The notes: a model not told the origin generated them from the letters alone. Positions 8,831 through 17,755 are shown, counted from the first letter of the stretch. The stretch is 64,000 bases of DNA from Ereboglobus sp. PH5-10 (GCF_029504735.1 NZ_JAQFIP010000011.1:79762-143761); one strand, 5' to 3'. Numbers and translations: made by a program.

Positions 8831-10150
8831 ATGAATCAACGTCGCACCTTCATCAAAACATTCGCGCTCGCGGGCGGCACGCTCGGCCTTGCAAAGGTCG
8901 CGGGCCTGCGCGCCGAAACTCCGGCGAAAACCGCTGCTCCCGCGCCCTATTGGGCGTATGACAAAACCAATGTCGCCGCGATTCGTCCGTATTGGTGCGA
9001 CATTGCAAAACGCCTTTCAACGCCCGTGCTTGAAGCGCTCTCCAAGCGTCAACTCAAGGCGACCATGCCGGTCGAGCCAAAGGGCACCATGCAACGCGAG
9101 GTGACTTACCTCGAAGCGCTCGGGCGTCTGCTCGACGGCATCGCGCCCTGGATCGAACTCCCCGCTGACGACACGCCCGAGGGGCGTGAACGCGCGCGCT
9201 TTGCCGCGCTCGCCCGCGAGGCCATTGACGCCGGCACCGATCCGAAATCGCCCGACTACATGCACTTCGGCGCGGCAAAAGTGAGGCAGCCGCTTGTCGA
9301 TTCCGCATTTCTCGCGCAAGCCATGCTCCGGGCTCCGCGTGAGCTTTGGGAAAAACTCGATTCGCGGGTAAAAACCAACGTCATTGCCGCCTTAAAGCAA
9401 TCGCGCTCGGTCGGAGCCAGCGTGCGCAACAACTGGGCGCTCTTTGCCGCGATGGTTGAAACGTTCCTGCATCGTCGCGGAGAAAAACGCGACGAGACTC
9501 GCCTCTTTCGCGCGCTCACCCTCTTTCGCGAATGGTATGCCGGCGACGGTTGGTATGGCGACGGCGCATCCTTTCACATGGATTATTATAATTCCTTCGT
9601 GATTCATCCCATGCTCGTGGAAATCCTCGACGTGGTCGGCGATGAAGCTCCCGAATGGAAAACCTTGCGCGACTCGGCCAATGCCCGCCTCACGCGCTAC
9701 GCGGAAACGCAAGAACGCTTTGTCGCGCCGGACGGCTCATATCCTGCGGTTGGCCGCTCCATCATATACCGTGGCGGAGCATTTCAGGCGCTTGCGCTTG
9801 CGGCACTGCGCAAACAATTGCGAGGAAAACACGCCCCCGCCCAAGCCCGCACCGCGCTCACATCGGTGATGCGCCGCACGCTCGAAGCCCCCGGCACTTT
9901 TGACGAAAGCGGCTGGTTGCAAATCGGCCTCTCCGGGCGCCAACCCAGAATGGGCGAAAAGTATATAAGCACCGGCAGTCTTTACATGGCGAGTCTGGCG
10001 CTTTTGCCACTCGGTCTGCCGCCGGCCGACACATTCTGGACATCCCCGCACGCGCCCGGCACCTGGGAAAACGCCTGGGGCGGAGCCAACATCCACGCCG
10101 ACTCTGCCCTCCGAGGCGAACACGGCGACCGTTGGATGGCGAAGGCATAA
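8831..10150 (+). CDS. DUF2264 family protein with twin-arginine signal
   Basis: The start at 8831 is preferred over 8762 because it opens with MNQRRTFIKTFALAGG, a Tat-type signal (RRTFIK) followed by a hydrophobic stretch and a cleavage region near LRAET. The 439-residue protein has the DUF2264 hallmark WYGDGASFHMDYYNSFV around residue 245 and an all-helical barrel pattern. DUF2264 proteins are common in loci degrading uronic-acid polysaccharides, but no reaction is firmly assigned to this subgroup. It lies 124 nt after the GH105 gene without its own copy of the palindromic operator, so cotranscription is likely. Secretion folded through Tat suggests a bound cofactor or metal, which is inference. 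Confidence 0.82.
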   Translation: MNQRRTFIKTFALAGGTLGLAKVAGLRAETPAKTAAPAPYWAYDKTNVAAIRPYWCDIAKRLSTPVLEALSKRQLKATMPVEPKGTMQREVTYLEALGRLLDGIAPWIELPADDTPEGRERARFAALAREAIDAGTDPKSPDYMHFGAAKVRQPLVDSAFLAQAMLRAPRELWEKLDSRVKTNVIAALKQSRSVGASVRNNWALFAAMVETFLHRRGEKRDETRLFRALTLFREWYAGDGWYGDGASFHMDYYNSFVIHPMLVEILDVVGDEAPEWKTLRDSANARLTRYAETQERFVAPDGSYPAVGRSIIYRGGAFQALALAALRKQLRGKHAPAQARTALTSVMRRTLEAPGTFDESGWLQIGLSGRQPRMGEKYISTGSLYMASLALLPLGLPPADTFWTSPHAPGTWENAWGGANIHADSALRGEHGDRWMAKA

Positions 10151-10283
10151 GACGGGGCCGTCCCATATTCAAAAATTGTCCGAACGGGCCAAAAATCCGC
10201 ACAATAATAGCACGACACAACGATCTGTGTTTGGGCAAAAGTCGGCGCTAAAAATCAGCTCAGCTAGCCCTATTTTTTGCTCA

Positions 10284-10301
10284 TAAAATCATGAGATTTT
10301 A
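10284..10301 (-). terminator. Stem-loop at the end of the DUF6602 gene
   Basis: TAAAATC/GATTTTA inverted repeat with a 4-nt loop overlapping the stop codon of the minus-strand gene. It is short and AT-rich, so only weak support. The remaining 10151-10283 bases show no gene. Confidence 0.35.
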
Positions 10302-11158
10302 GGAATTGGGCCGATGCATACTTTTGTTGGTTTAAAGCTTTGAATATATGGGTCTGGATTCAGGCAAGCAGACGAAAATGAAACGACCGACTGATTAATA
10401 AGAAGAAATAACATGAGAAGACTTCCATATCCGACATCAGACATTAACCATTGAAATGAATATGCTTCTCGCATAATATCATTAATATAGTTAATTGCGG
10501 TGTTATCAAAGTGTATAAAGCCTCGCCCCAAAACAAAAATCGCGTCAATGGAAGGACTTGCAATAGAAAACCGCTGCTGATGTTGTGGTGGTAACATTGG
10601 CATCTCTATACCTAGGCCTGAATGACTATTCTCCAACCAGCGATAGGCCGTCTGCATAGTCGATGGGCCATCATATGCCACAACATATGAAAGTATGCTT
10701 GGCGGCGGTTGTCCGATGGAAATTGTCCCCATCATGGTGCTGCGTTTAAGTTTTTTCAATTTGGAGGCAACCAACGCACTCTGATCTAATGCTGCTTGAT
10801 TTAGCACAGATTTCACTTCTATTGTCGCAATGACCGATTCGGCCAGAAACCCATTTATGCCGCCGCCGAAATCCAGCTTAGGATAGTCTCGTTTATAAAC
10901 AACTATATCAATCTGGTTACGTGGTTCTCCTGATTTCGAGTCTGCATCAATAATTTCTCCAGTTCCAATAGCTACACGTTCACTCAAATGTCCTGACAAA
11001 AATTCCCGTATGAAAATTTCACGAGGTGTTCCTTTATGCAAGTTGTGCCCCGTAGTCGATTGAACATCGGAGTGAGCTAATATAGATTTCTCAACTTTCT
11101 CAAAATGATTTGGTAGCATATCTTCGTAAGAAATTAGCCCACCATCCTTTTTGTGCAA
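10289..11158 (-). CDS. DUF6602 protein, PD-(D/E)XK nuclease-like fold
   Basis: 289 residues. The N-terminal half matches the DUF6602 pattern: HNLHKGTPREIFIREFL, then NQIDIVVYKRDYPKL, then SVIATIEVKS. The spaced Asp and Glu-x-Lys in beta strands are what a PD-(D/E)XK nuclease core looks like. Members occur among anti-phage and restriction genes, but their biochemical activity is not established to my knowledge. The gene stands alone, lower in GC than the flanking hydrolase genes, next to a MITE-like element and close to hipBA, which suggests horizontal acquisition. Confidence 0.7.
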   Translation of the reverse strand: MHKKDGGLISYEDMLPNHFEKVEKSILAHSDVQSTTGHNLHKGTPREIFIREFLSGHLSERVAIGTGEIIDADSKSGEPRNQIDIVVYKRDYPKLDFGGGINGFLAESVIATIEVKSVLNQAALDQSALVASKLKKLKRSTMMGTISIGQPPPSILSYVVAYDGPSTMQTAYRWLENSHSGLGIEMPMLPPQHQQRFSIASPSIDAIFVLGRGFIHFDNTAINYINDIMREAYSFQWLMSDVGYGSLLMLFLLINQSVVSFSSACLNPDPYIQSFKPTKVCIGPIPKIS

Positions 11159-11206
11159 TTATTTTTTAATCACGTGATATCAAATCGAAGATCAACTATT
11201 TTATTA

Positions 11207-11319
11207 TACCAACGTCCCTGAATTATTGAATTTTGGCGGGGCGAACCCTAAGGGGCGAGCTAGAGCGACGCCGACTCACTCGGAGAGTTCTTCCTACTCT
11301 GGATAGTCTGACGTTGGTA
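11207..11319. mobile_element. Candidate 113-bp MITE with TA ends
   Basis: Perfect 10-bp terminal inverted repeats TACCAACGTC/GACGTTGGTA bracket 93 bp of non-coding, partly self-complementary sequence. The outermost TA at each end is the target dinucleotide of IS630-type transposases, and the first five bases agree with the IS630 ends at 2141 and 3281. No ORF lies inside. The flanks (11159-11206 and 11320-11450) hold no gene. Confidence 0.55.
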
Positions 11320-11450
11320 TTAATCGTTACAGCGTAATACATTGAGGTTGCCTCGTTTTGTTTAGAACTGCAACGAAGTCTGTTGCGTGGTGTTTCATTT
11401 AATGCTCCGCTGCTTGCTGAGAGGTTTTTACTAAAAATATTTTCAGCAAC

Positions 11451-11740
11451 TCACCCACGCATCGGCACAACCTCGAACGTTCCCTTGAACACCTTGGTCT
11501 TTTCCAAATCCAGATGCCACTCGAGACGTTCAGGCGGGAAGAGCTTTGTCCAGCCGCCGGATTGGTGCGTGAGGACTCGCATCGTATATCCTTTTGCCGC
11601 ATCGCCGCCGAGTCGCGTGGCTTGCGCTCCCCGGATGTGAAGACTGGCGCCCCCAACCGTCGTGAGGCGCGTCCAGTCAGGGATCCATTTGTTGCCTTGC
11701 GCATGCGCTTCGGCCGGCGCGTAGCTCCGCGTGTGGCGGC
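11451..11740 (-). pseudogene. 3'-terminal fragment of a GH2 gene (duplicate of the end of the gene at 13435)
   Basis: Read in frame on the minus strand, this encodes the last ~90 residues of a GH2 protein, ending in FKGTFEVVPMRG and a TGA stop at 11451-11453. It matches the 3' end of the intact GH2 gene (13435-13720) with only scattered differences, several silent, so it once was functional coding sequence. Similarity breaks up near 11733, where about 10 bp are missing, and stops before the hipA stop codon. No start, promoter or catalytic domain remains. Confidence 0.85.
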
Positions 11741-11763
11741 CGCCATTCGCGGTTCAATTCAAT

Positions 11764-13026
11764 CTACACGGCGAGGCTTGCAATCCCGGTGTTCCAAGCG
11801 TGGCGTATTTTTTCCAAAAACTCGCGCTCCGTGCCGCCACTCGACGCATCCGCCATGTGCGTGTCCAGTTCTGGCAGCGTGGCGCGCACGGCATCAACGG
11901 TTTTGTCGATGCTTTCACGCGCTTGCCGCGCGGTGAGCAGGCAGGAGTTGACGCCAAAACGCATCAGCTTCTTCCGGCTCGGCCAGCGTTTGCTGCCGTC
12001 CATCAGGAGCGCCCAGGTGTCGTTGGGCAGGTAGGGCGTCGTCGTGATGATGTCGTAGATCGGCGCGAGCCAGACTTGCCCCGGCGTGTCGTAGAGAACG
12101 CCGAAATTTTTCCTGTGCGCGTCGCCGTTGCGCACGGCGCATGAGAGAACGAGGGATTCGAAAAATATCCGCAACGCGCCAACAATCGGGACGCCGGCGA
12201 CGGTTTGCGCGATGAGCTTGGCGGTTTGCTCGTAGGTGCCGTTGTATTTTTCAACGGAAGTCCTGCGATCCAGCGCGCAGCAATCCTCGAAGGCGAGGTA
12301 GCCGCCGTCCGGCTTCGTGTCGAAACGCTCGACGACGAGGCACCGGCGGTTTTCCGCGAGCCACACGGCGGGCACGGGCAGGCCGGCTTTTTTCGCCGCT
12401 TGCAGGCAGAGAAATTCGTTGGTGGCCAGCGCGGGATATTGCGCGGAGTCGAACATTTTCACGATATGCGTCGTCCCCGTCGCTGTGACACGCTCCGGCG
12501 TTTTGTCCGCGGAGGCGGTCGGCGACGCGGTTGACGGACTGAAGTAGCCCGCCGTGGAGGCCAGTGATCCGTTGTCGCGGGCGAGGACCTTTGGCTGCGC
12601 GCCGGCGATGCCGGAGTAACGCGCATAGTTTTCCAGCAAGTCGTCGAACATGTCCTCCGTCCCCGCGGAGGCGAGCAGGTCGTGCAACGGACGCTCCGGC
12701 ACGGCCTTGATTTCCTCGACGGAGCCCGCAACGCGCAACCTGCCGATTTGCGAACGCCCCGTAATTTGCAGCATCGTGAGTTTGTCGATTTCCGGCAGCA
12801 CTTTCAGAAACATCCTCCGGATTGCCTCGTGCAGCGCGCCTTCGGGGAGGTTCATGTCAAAAATGGGGTGGATTTCTCCGGGAGGCGCGAGGTAAGGCGT
12901 CTCGCTGAGCGGCATCGTCAACGAAACTGTTTGTTCGGGGCCGGCTTCGCGTTGGTAGCTGAACCGGACGTTTTCGCCCGTTCGTCCGAGCGCGCCAGCG
13001 TGTGCGTAATTGGCAAAAACATTCAT
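11764..13026 (-). CDS. hipA: HipA-family serine/threonine kinase toxin
   Basis: 420 residues, close to the usual HipA length. The N-terminal HipA_N region (GRTGENVRFSYQ..., ending ITGRSQIGRLRV) is followed by the glycine-rich GIAGAQPKVLAR loop and the kinase core, with catalytic loop RNGDAHRKNF and the metal-binding APIYDI segment. HipA kinases phosphorylate aminoacyl-tRNA synthetases or other translation factors and cause dormancy unless held by HipB. It lies 3 nt after hipB, the usual antitoxin-first order. All key motifs are present, so it looks functional. Its end lies about 25 nt from a GH2 gene remnant. Confidence 0.92.
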   Translation of the reverse strand: MNVFANYAHAGALGRTGENVRFSYQREAGPEQTVSLTMPLSETPYLAPPGEIHPIFDMNLPEGALHEAIRRMFLKVLPEIDKLTMLQITGRSQIGRLRVAGSVEEIKAVPERPLHDLLASAGTEDMFDDLLENYARYSGIAGAQPKVLARDNGSLASTAGYFSPSTASPTASADKTPERVTATGTTHIVKMFDSAQYPALATNEFLCLQAAKKAGLPVPAVWLAENRRCLVVERFDTKPDGGYLAFEDCCALDRRTSVEKYNGTYEQTAKLIAQTVAGVPIVGALRIFFESLVLSCAVRNGDAHRKNFGVLYDTPGQVWLAPIYDIITTTPYLPNDTWALLMDGSKRWPSRKKLMRFGVNSCLLTARQARESIDKTVDAVRATLPELDTHMADASSGGTEREFLEKIRHAWNTGIASLAV

Positions 13027-13029
13027 GCC

Positions 13030-13329
13030 TCAGCCCAACCTTCCGTTCAGGATTTTATCAGTCTCGGCCAGCGCGGCGGCGCGTTCCGCCGAACGCTGCT
13101 TCATCAAGTCGTCCCACGCCGGCAATTCGAGTGGGGCCACGGTCAAGTCCAGCTTCAATTGCGCGCATATGCGCATCAATTTCCGCACACCCAAGTCGGT
13201 GATGTCGCCGGTTTCCAGCAGGGAAATAGTGCTTCGGCTCATCCCCAGTTCCCCGGCCAAATCCTGCTGGGAAAGTTTGCGAAGTTTGCGCTGCTTGCAA
13301 ATTGTCGCGCCTATTTCAGAGAGGTTCAT
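13030..13329 (-). CDS. hipB: HipB-like XRE-family antitoxin/repressor
   Basis: 99 residues with a helix-turn-helix at about 7-60 (KLRKLSQQDLAGELGMSRST). HipB proteins neutralise HipA and repress their own operon. The start codon directly abuts a palindromic site TGTTTC-N6-GAAACA, a good candidate autoregulatory operator. The C-terminal tail carries the charged, Ala-rich end typical of antitoxins. Confidence 0.9.
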   Translation of the reverse strand: MNLSEIGATICKQRKLRKLSQQDLAGELGMSRSTISLLETGDITDLGVRKLMRICAQLKLDLTVAPLELPAWDDLMKQRSAERAAALAETDKILNGRLG

Positions 13330-13345
13330 GTTTCACATAAGAAAC
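13330..13345 (-). promoter_or_regulatory. Likely HipB operator O1
   Basis: Palindrome GTTTC-ACATAA-GAAAC touching the hipB start codon; the arms extend to TGTTTC/GAAACA. A second copy lies 36 bp upstream. HipB repressors are known to bind pairs of such palindromes around their promoter; the site assignment here is inference. Confidence 0.6.
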
Positions 13346-13381
13346 AAAATGGCGCCAGATGTCAATAATTTGGTCGCGTTT

Positions 13382-13397
13382 GTTTTACACATGAAAC
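13382..13397 (-). promoter_or_regulatory. Likely HipB operator O2
   Basis: GTTTT-ACACAT-GAAAC, one mismatch from O1 and with the same 6-nt spacer. The centre-to-centre distance to O1 is 52 bp, about five helical turns, which would suit cooperative binding across the promoter. Confidence 0.55.
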
Positions 13398-13434
13398 ATT
13401 AAATGTGTTCCACACTCACTATTAACGCGACCGC

Positions 13435-16407
13435 TTATTCTCGCACCGGAACAATCTCGAACATCCCCTTGAACACCTTGGTCTTTTCCAAATCCAGATG
13501 CCACTCGGGACGTTCTGGCGGGAAGAGTTTTGTCCAGCCGCCGGATTGGTGCGTGAGGACTCGCATCGTATATCCTTTTGCCGCATCGCCGCCGAGTCGC
13601 GTGGCTTGCGCTCCCCGGATGTGAAGGCTGGCGCCGTCAATCGTCGTGAGGCGCGTCCAGTCGGGGCTCCATTTGTTTCCTTGCGCATGCGCTTCGGTCG
13701 GCGCGTAGCTCCACCAACCGAAGCGTGTGGCTGCCGTTTTACCGGCAATCGAATTGAGCGGGCCATGGCCGAGCCATGTCAGGCGGCTGAGGTTTTTGCC
13801 GATTGAAAACTCAAGACCGCACTCGGGAATGAACGGCGCGTCGAGCCTGGGCTCCACTTCGAGCGCGACTCGCAGCACGCCGGTGTTCGTTATCGTGTAG
13901 GTGTAGGTTGCAACGGCGGTGTTGAGATCGTCAGCGCGGTATTCGGCCCTGGCTGTGATGCTCACTGCATTGGCAGACTCGGCGATGTTCCACTTGATGA
14001 GCTTGGGCGCTATATTCCGCATAAACGTGTCCCAGTCGTATTGACGTTCGCGTTTGTCGAGCGGATTGCGTTCGCCATAATCCACGGGCCGCCAGACGAC
14101 AAGCGTCGCGCCATCGGTGAGGCGTTTGCCGGCCATGTCGATGGAGGCAATTTCGCCGGTGGAGGAGTTGAATTCATAGCGCGTCGCGCCCACCGCGACG
14201 GAAACAATGTCGCCGTGTTTTTCGATTTTTGGCTTGGTCGGGTTGTCCGCGGCGGGTTGCGGTGTGGCTTCGCAGCCGATGCGAACGCTTTTCCTTGTCA
14301 TTTCGCTGCCATCGGCGCGGATGAATGCGATGTCGGCGTAATAAACGTGCTGTGCCAAATCAGTGATCTTGTCCGTGGGGACCTCGAGTTGCGCGATGGC
14401 TCTCGGAGGCGCATCAAGGGTGACTTCGTTTTTATCCATGACGTCGGCATCACGATAAAGGGTCCAGACAATCTTGACGGTATTTAGATTGAGGAAATCG
14501 TGATCGTTACGCACGGGGATGCGGAGCACGGGCTGGTTTGCGTTAAAGGCAATCCGCTCGGTGAGCACGCGCACGGGGGCGTAAACCGCCTTTGTTTCCC
14601 AGTAGTCGCGTTGCGGGGTGCGGTCGGCGTTGACGATGCCGTCGGCCCCGTCGTTGCCGTGTGCGTCGATAATCGCGGCGCCGTTTTCGATGATGCGTTC
14701 CGCGACGAGCTCGGTGCCGTAGGGCGTGTAGCGTTTTTTGTCGCGCATGGGGTGCAGGACTTCGCGTCCGTTGACTGGGCGGCGAATGCCCTGGTCGGCC
14801 CATATCCAGATGCAACCGCCCGCTCCCGCGGGATGCGCGGTGAGTGTGTCGAAGCGTTGCTCGAGCTCACCAAAGTCAAACTCGCCGGGGCCGAGCGCGT
14901 GCGAGTATTCGGTCGTGACGATGGGACGGCGCGAGTCGGCGGCGAGCTTGTCGTAGTCGGCGGCGCTCCAGTAATGCGGCGCAAGGATGTCGATTTCAGG
15001 CGGCAGGTGAGTGTCGGCGCGAAATGGCATGAGCACGGGACGCGTGGGATCGAGCCCCTTGAGCATGCGCAGGCCGGCGAGGTGTATTGACGTGAAAGGG
15101 TCTTCGTTTCCGAAATCCCAAATAATAACCGACGGGCGGTTGCGGTCGCGCGCGACGGTTTCGTGGAGGCGCAGAAACAGGCCCTCGGCAAGGATGGGGT
15201 TGTTCAATTCGCCGCCACCGTAACCGGTCGGTATTTCATTGAGAACATACATGCCCATTTCGTCGCAAAGGCGCAAAAATCCCTCGGCTGGCGGATAGTG
15301 CGCGCAACGAACCGTGTTTATGTTCGCGGCTTTCATCAGTTCCAAGTCCTGCCGCCAGTGCTCGGCGCGTGTGGCACGCCCCACATCGGGATATTCGTCG
15401 TGGCGATTGACGCCGCGCAGTTTCACCGGCTGTCCGTTTACGCGAAGAATGCCGCCGGTGGTCGAAACGTCGCGAATGCCGATGCGGTCGCTCCATGTGT
15501 GGACGTGTTTGTCGTGATAATAAAGATCGACGCGCAAGTCGTAGAGGTTGGGCGTCTCGGCAGTCCACGCGGCGGGCGAATCGACTCGCAGCGTGACCGG
15601 CACATCGCGGCCGTTATGACCGCTTGTGATCGTGGCGGCGGTGTAGGTGTGCGTGGCGACAATTTTGCCGGCGCGCGAAAGGGTGGCCTTGAGTTCGAAC
15701 GGAGGCGACGGGGCGAAGATGTAGGCTTTTTCATTGCGGGAAACCATAGCCCGCACCTCGACATCGGCGTTGCGATACTCGGAGTCGAACACAGTGCGCA
15801 CATCGACACTTTCGATATACAGCTCGCGAGGCGTGTCCTCAATCCATACGCTGCGATAAATACCCGGCAGCGCCCAGTCATCATTGGTGTCGAAGCGGTG
15901 CGACTGGACACGCTGACGCACACGAACGGCAATCTCGTTCTTTTTCCCGGGCCTTATGTTTTTTGTAACATCAAATGCGAATGAAGTGAACCCGCTGTCA
16001 TGCCGGCCGATATTCTTTCCATTGAGCCAGACCTCGGCCGATACCCACACGCCATCGAAATGCAGCAGCACACGCCTCCCCTTCAGTGATGCGGGAGCCT
16101 CAAAACTGTGCAGATAAAACCCCTCGGAAAACGTAGGCCGGCGGTAATGCGGTGACTCGAACTCGTCGTTCGTCGTCCAGTTCGACGGAACGGTGATGGG
16201 CTTGAACGCGGAGGAGTCGAAGGAAGCCTCGTAAAACTTGCCAAACTTCGCATCGGCCTCCTCCGCATTTTGCGCCAGTGCAAACCGCCACTGACCGTCG
16301 AGCGGAAGTTGCCCGCTTGCAGAGGAGGAGGAGGTGCGCGCATTGAGCAAGTTGATGCCAAGCAAAAATACGAGGCCCAAGGAGAGGGGAAGGATTCGAG
16401 GTGTCAT
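13435..16407 (-). CDS. Secreted glycoside hydrolase family 2 protein (second paralogue)
   Basis: 990 residues with an N-terminal signal peptide (MTPRILPLSLGLVFLLGINLL). The domain order is as in the GH2 protein at 3407: jelly roll, Ig-like domain, TIM barrel, C-terminal beta domain. Glu435 (FGNEDPFTS) is the expected acid/base and Glu500 (TTEYSHA) the nucleophile. It shares the palindromic operator and extended -10 layout with the other hydrolase genes although it lies on the opposite strand, so the loci are probably co-regulated. Its last ~90 codons are duplicated beyond hipBA at 11451. The substrate cannot be decided from sequence alone. Confidence 0.88.
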   Translation of the reverse strand: MTPRILPLSLGLVFLLGINLLNARTSSSSASGQLPLDGQWRFALAQNAEEADAKFGKFYEASFDSSAFKPITVPSNWTTNDEFESPHYRRPTFSEGFYLHSFEAPASLKGRRVLLHFDGVWVSAEVWLNGKNIGRHDSGFTSFAFDVTKNIRPGKKNEIAVRVRQRVQSHRFDTNDDWALPGIYRSVWIEDTPRELYIESVDVRTVFDSEYRNADVEVRAMVSRNEKAYIFAPSPPFELKATLSRAGKIVATHTYTAATITSGHNGRDVPVTLRVDSPAAWTAETPNLYDLRVDLYYHDKHVHTWSDRIGIRDVSTTGGILRVNGQPVKLRGVNRHDEYPDVGRATRAEHWRQDLELMKAANINTVRCAHYPPAEGFLRLCDEMGMYVLNEIPTGYGGGELNNPILAEGLFLRLHETVARDRNRPSVIIWDFGNEDPFTSIHLAGLRMLKGLDPTRPVLMPFRADTHLPPEIDILAPHYWSAADYDKLAADSRRPIVTTEYSHALGPGEFDFGELEQRFDTLTAHPAGAGGCIWIWADQGIRRPVNGREVLHPMRDKKRYTPYGTELVAERIIENGAAIIDAHGNDGADGIVNADRTPQRDYWETKAVYAPVRVLTERIAFNANQPVLRIPVRNDHDFLNLNTVKIVWTLYRDADVMDKNEVTLDAPPRAIAQLEVPTDKITDLAQHVYYADIAFIRADGSEMTRKSVRIGCEATPQPAADNPTKPKIEKHGDIVSVAVGATRYEFNSSTGEIASIDMAGKRLTDGATLVVWRPVDYGERNPLDKRERQYDWDTFMRNIAPKLIKWNIAESANAVSITARAEYRADDLNTAVATYTYTITNTGVLRVALEVEPRLDAPFIPECGLEFSIGKNLSRLTWLGHGPLNSIAGKTAATRFGWWSYAPTEAHAQGNKWSPDWTRLTTIDGASLHIRGAQATRLGGDAAKGYTMRVLTHQSGGWTKLFPPERPEWHLDLEKTKVFKGMFEIVPVRE

Positions 16408-16500
16408 GATGCAAATTTATTAGTGAGGGTGAGTGTGACGACGGGCTCCGAAAATTAGGTTTTAAGCATAACAGTATGCCAAACCCACAGGTCCGATTGC

Positions 16501-16518
16501 ATCACCAAATCTGGTGAA
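16501..16518 (-). promoter_or_regulatory. Operator 3 of the ATCACCA-N4-TGGTGAT regulon, with promoter
   Basis: The arms match the other two sites except for one end base (TTCACCA on the coding strand); the spacer differs. On the minus strand an extended -10 element (TGG then CATACT, 16481 to 16473) starts exactly 22 nt downstream, and the GH2 start codon is 65 nt further. The divergent phosphoesterase gene begins 133 nt away on the other side and might also be affected. Confidence 0.75.
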
Positions 16519-16651
16519 TTCTAGAGGATATAATGCTGGCGAAAAAACGCCTGGATAAATCCCATTTTGCATGGTTTCGCTGTCTCATGATGGCTGCATG
16601 ATTGCGTCTTTGTCGTTGAGATCACGTCATGGACTCGCTGAAATCCCCGCC

Positions 16652-17344
16652 ATGCGCATCTTGCACGTAGCCGACCTGCATTTTCGGAAGGAGTGGTATG
16701 AATGGGTCGCGAGCCAGTCCGACGACTATGACGTGCTCGTGATCGCGGGCGACCTGCTCAACATGCTCCCGGTCGAAGCGACACCGTTGCCGCAGCAGGC
16801 GCGTGTTGTCCGCGACTGGTTGCAGGCGTTGCCGAAGCCGGTGGTCGTGTGCACCGGCAACCATGATGTCTGGCGGGGCGACCCGCTCGTCCCGACCGAC
16901 GCCTGGGCCGAGGGCGGCTGGCTGCAGTTGTGCAAAAGCGAAAAACTCGTCGTTGACGGGCAGGTTGCGGATTTTCACGGCGAACGCTTTGCTGCCGTAA
17001 AATGGGGCGAATCGGATTGGCCGGACGAAGCGAGTCTCGTGGTCGCGCACGCTCCGTCTGCGGAGTCTCGCGTGGGCACCGACGCGAATGACGTGGATTT
17101 GGGCGACCTCGCCATCGCCCAACGCATCGTTGATAAACGCCCAAAATATATCCTCTCCGGGCATGTGCATAGGGCGCGTGACTGGGTGGCTTTTGACGGA
17201 AACACATACAGCTTCAATCCCGGTTGCGACTGGTTGGCGCTGACGCCGAATCATATTTTCATAGACACCGAAAACCGCATCGCTCGCTGGCACTCCGCCA
17301 CGAGAGGCTGCGGTGAAAGAGCGTTGGATGAACGTGGTCTGTAA
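16652..17344 (+). CDS. Calcineurin-like metallophosphoesterase
   Basis: The start at 16652 is chosen because MRILHVADLHF begins the family's first metal motif directly; the ORF extends 27 codons upstream without recognisable sequence. The 230-residue protein has DLHF, GDLLN, GNHDVW and GHVHRARDW in the expected order, providing Asp, Asn and His ligands for two metals. Members hydrolyse phosphodiesters or phosphomonoesters, and the substrate is unknown. It is transcribed divergently from the GH2 gene. It also marks the edge of the better-preserved region, since the sequence beyond it is decayed. Confidence 0.82.
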   Translation: MRILHVADLHFRKEWYEWVASQSDDYDVLVIAGDLLNMLPVEATPLPQQARVVRDWLQALPKPVVVCTGNHDVWRGDPLVPTDAWAEGGWLQLCKSEKLVVDGQVADFHGERFAAVKWGESDWPDEASLVVAHAPSAESRVGTDANDVDLGDLAIAQRIVDKRPKYILSGHVHRARDWVAFDGNTYSFNPGCDWLALTPNHIFIDTENRIARWHSATRGCGERALDERGL

Positions 17345-17439
17345 TAATTGTCTGCATCCGATGCCATATCGCCCCGCGGCAAGCTCTGCGGCGGACGATT
17401 AAATAGAATGAAACTCGAGAATTGTATAATTCGATGATT

Positions 17440-17755
17440 TCGCCGTCCAATTCTGTCGAATTGCCATCCTTGGGAAATGCTCAAAACCCAATATTTGAAA
17501 AAGGGACTGTCGAAGGTAACTTTCCTGCCGTCGCGGGAAAAAATCTTCTTGGCAATCAAGCTGGTCACGGTGGAGTTCATTGAGCTGGGCGACTTGATTT
17601 TGTAATCCACGAGGGTTTCGCTGGCAAAAAGGGGACCGCACGGAGGCAATAACTTTCAGGGCTGTTTGCTGAATGAGGGAAAGCTGTTTCCAGACGGTTT
17701 TATAACAGGCGTTAAACTGATCGAGGGCAATGGCCCGGAGGGCTTTCGCGACCAC
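17440..17755 (-). pseudogene. C-terminal remnant of an archaeal-type AAA ATPase
   Basis: Two overlapping minus-strand frames read together resemble the C-terminal winged-helix part of predicted AAA ATPases. The first frame gives YKTVWKQLSLIQQTALKVI. After a frameshift near 17645-17655 the second gives SETLVDYKIKSPSSMNSTV and TFDSPFFKYWVLS, the family's DPFF.rWl ending. The P-loop part is missing, so the gene is dead. Confidence 0.5.
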
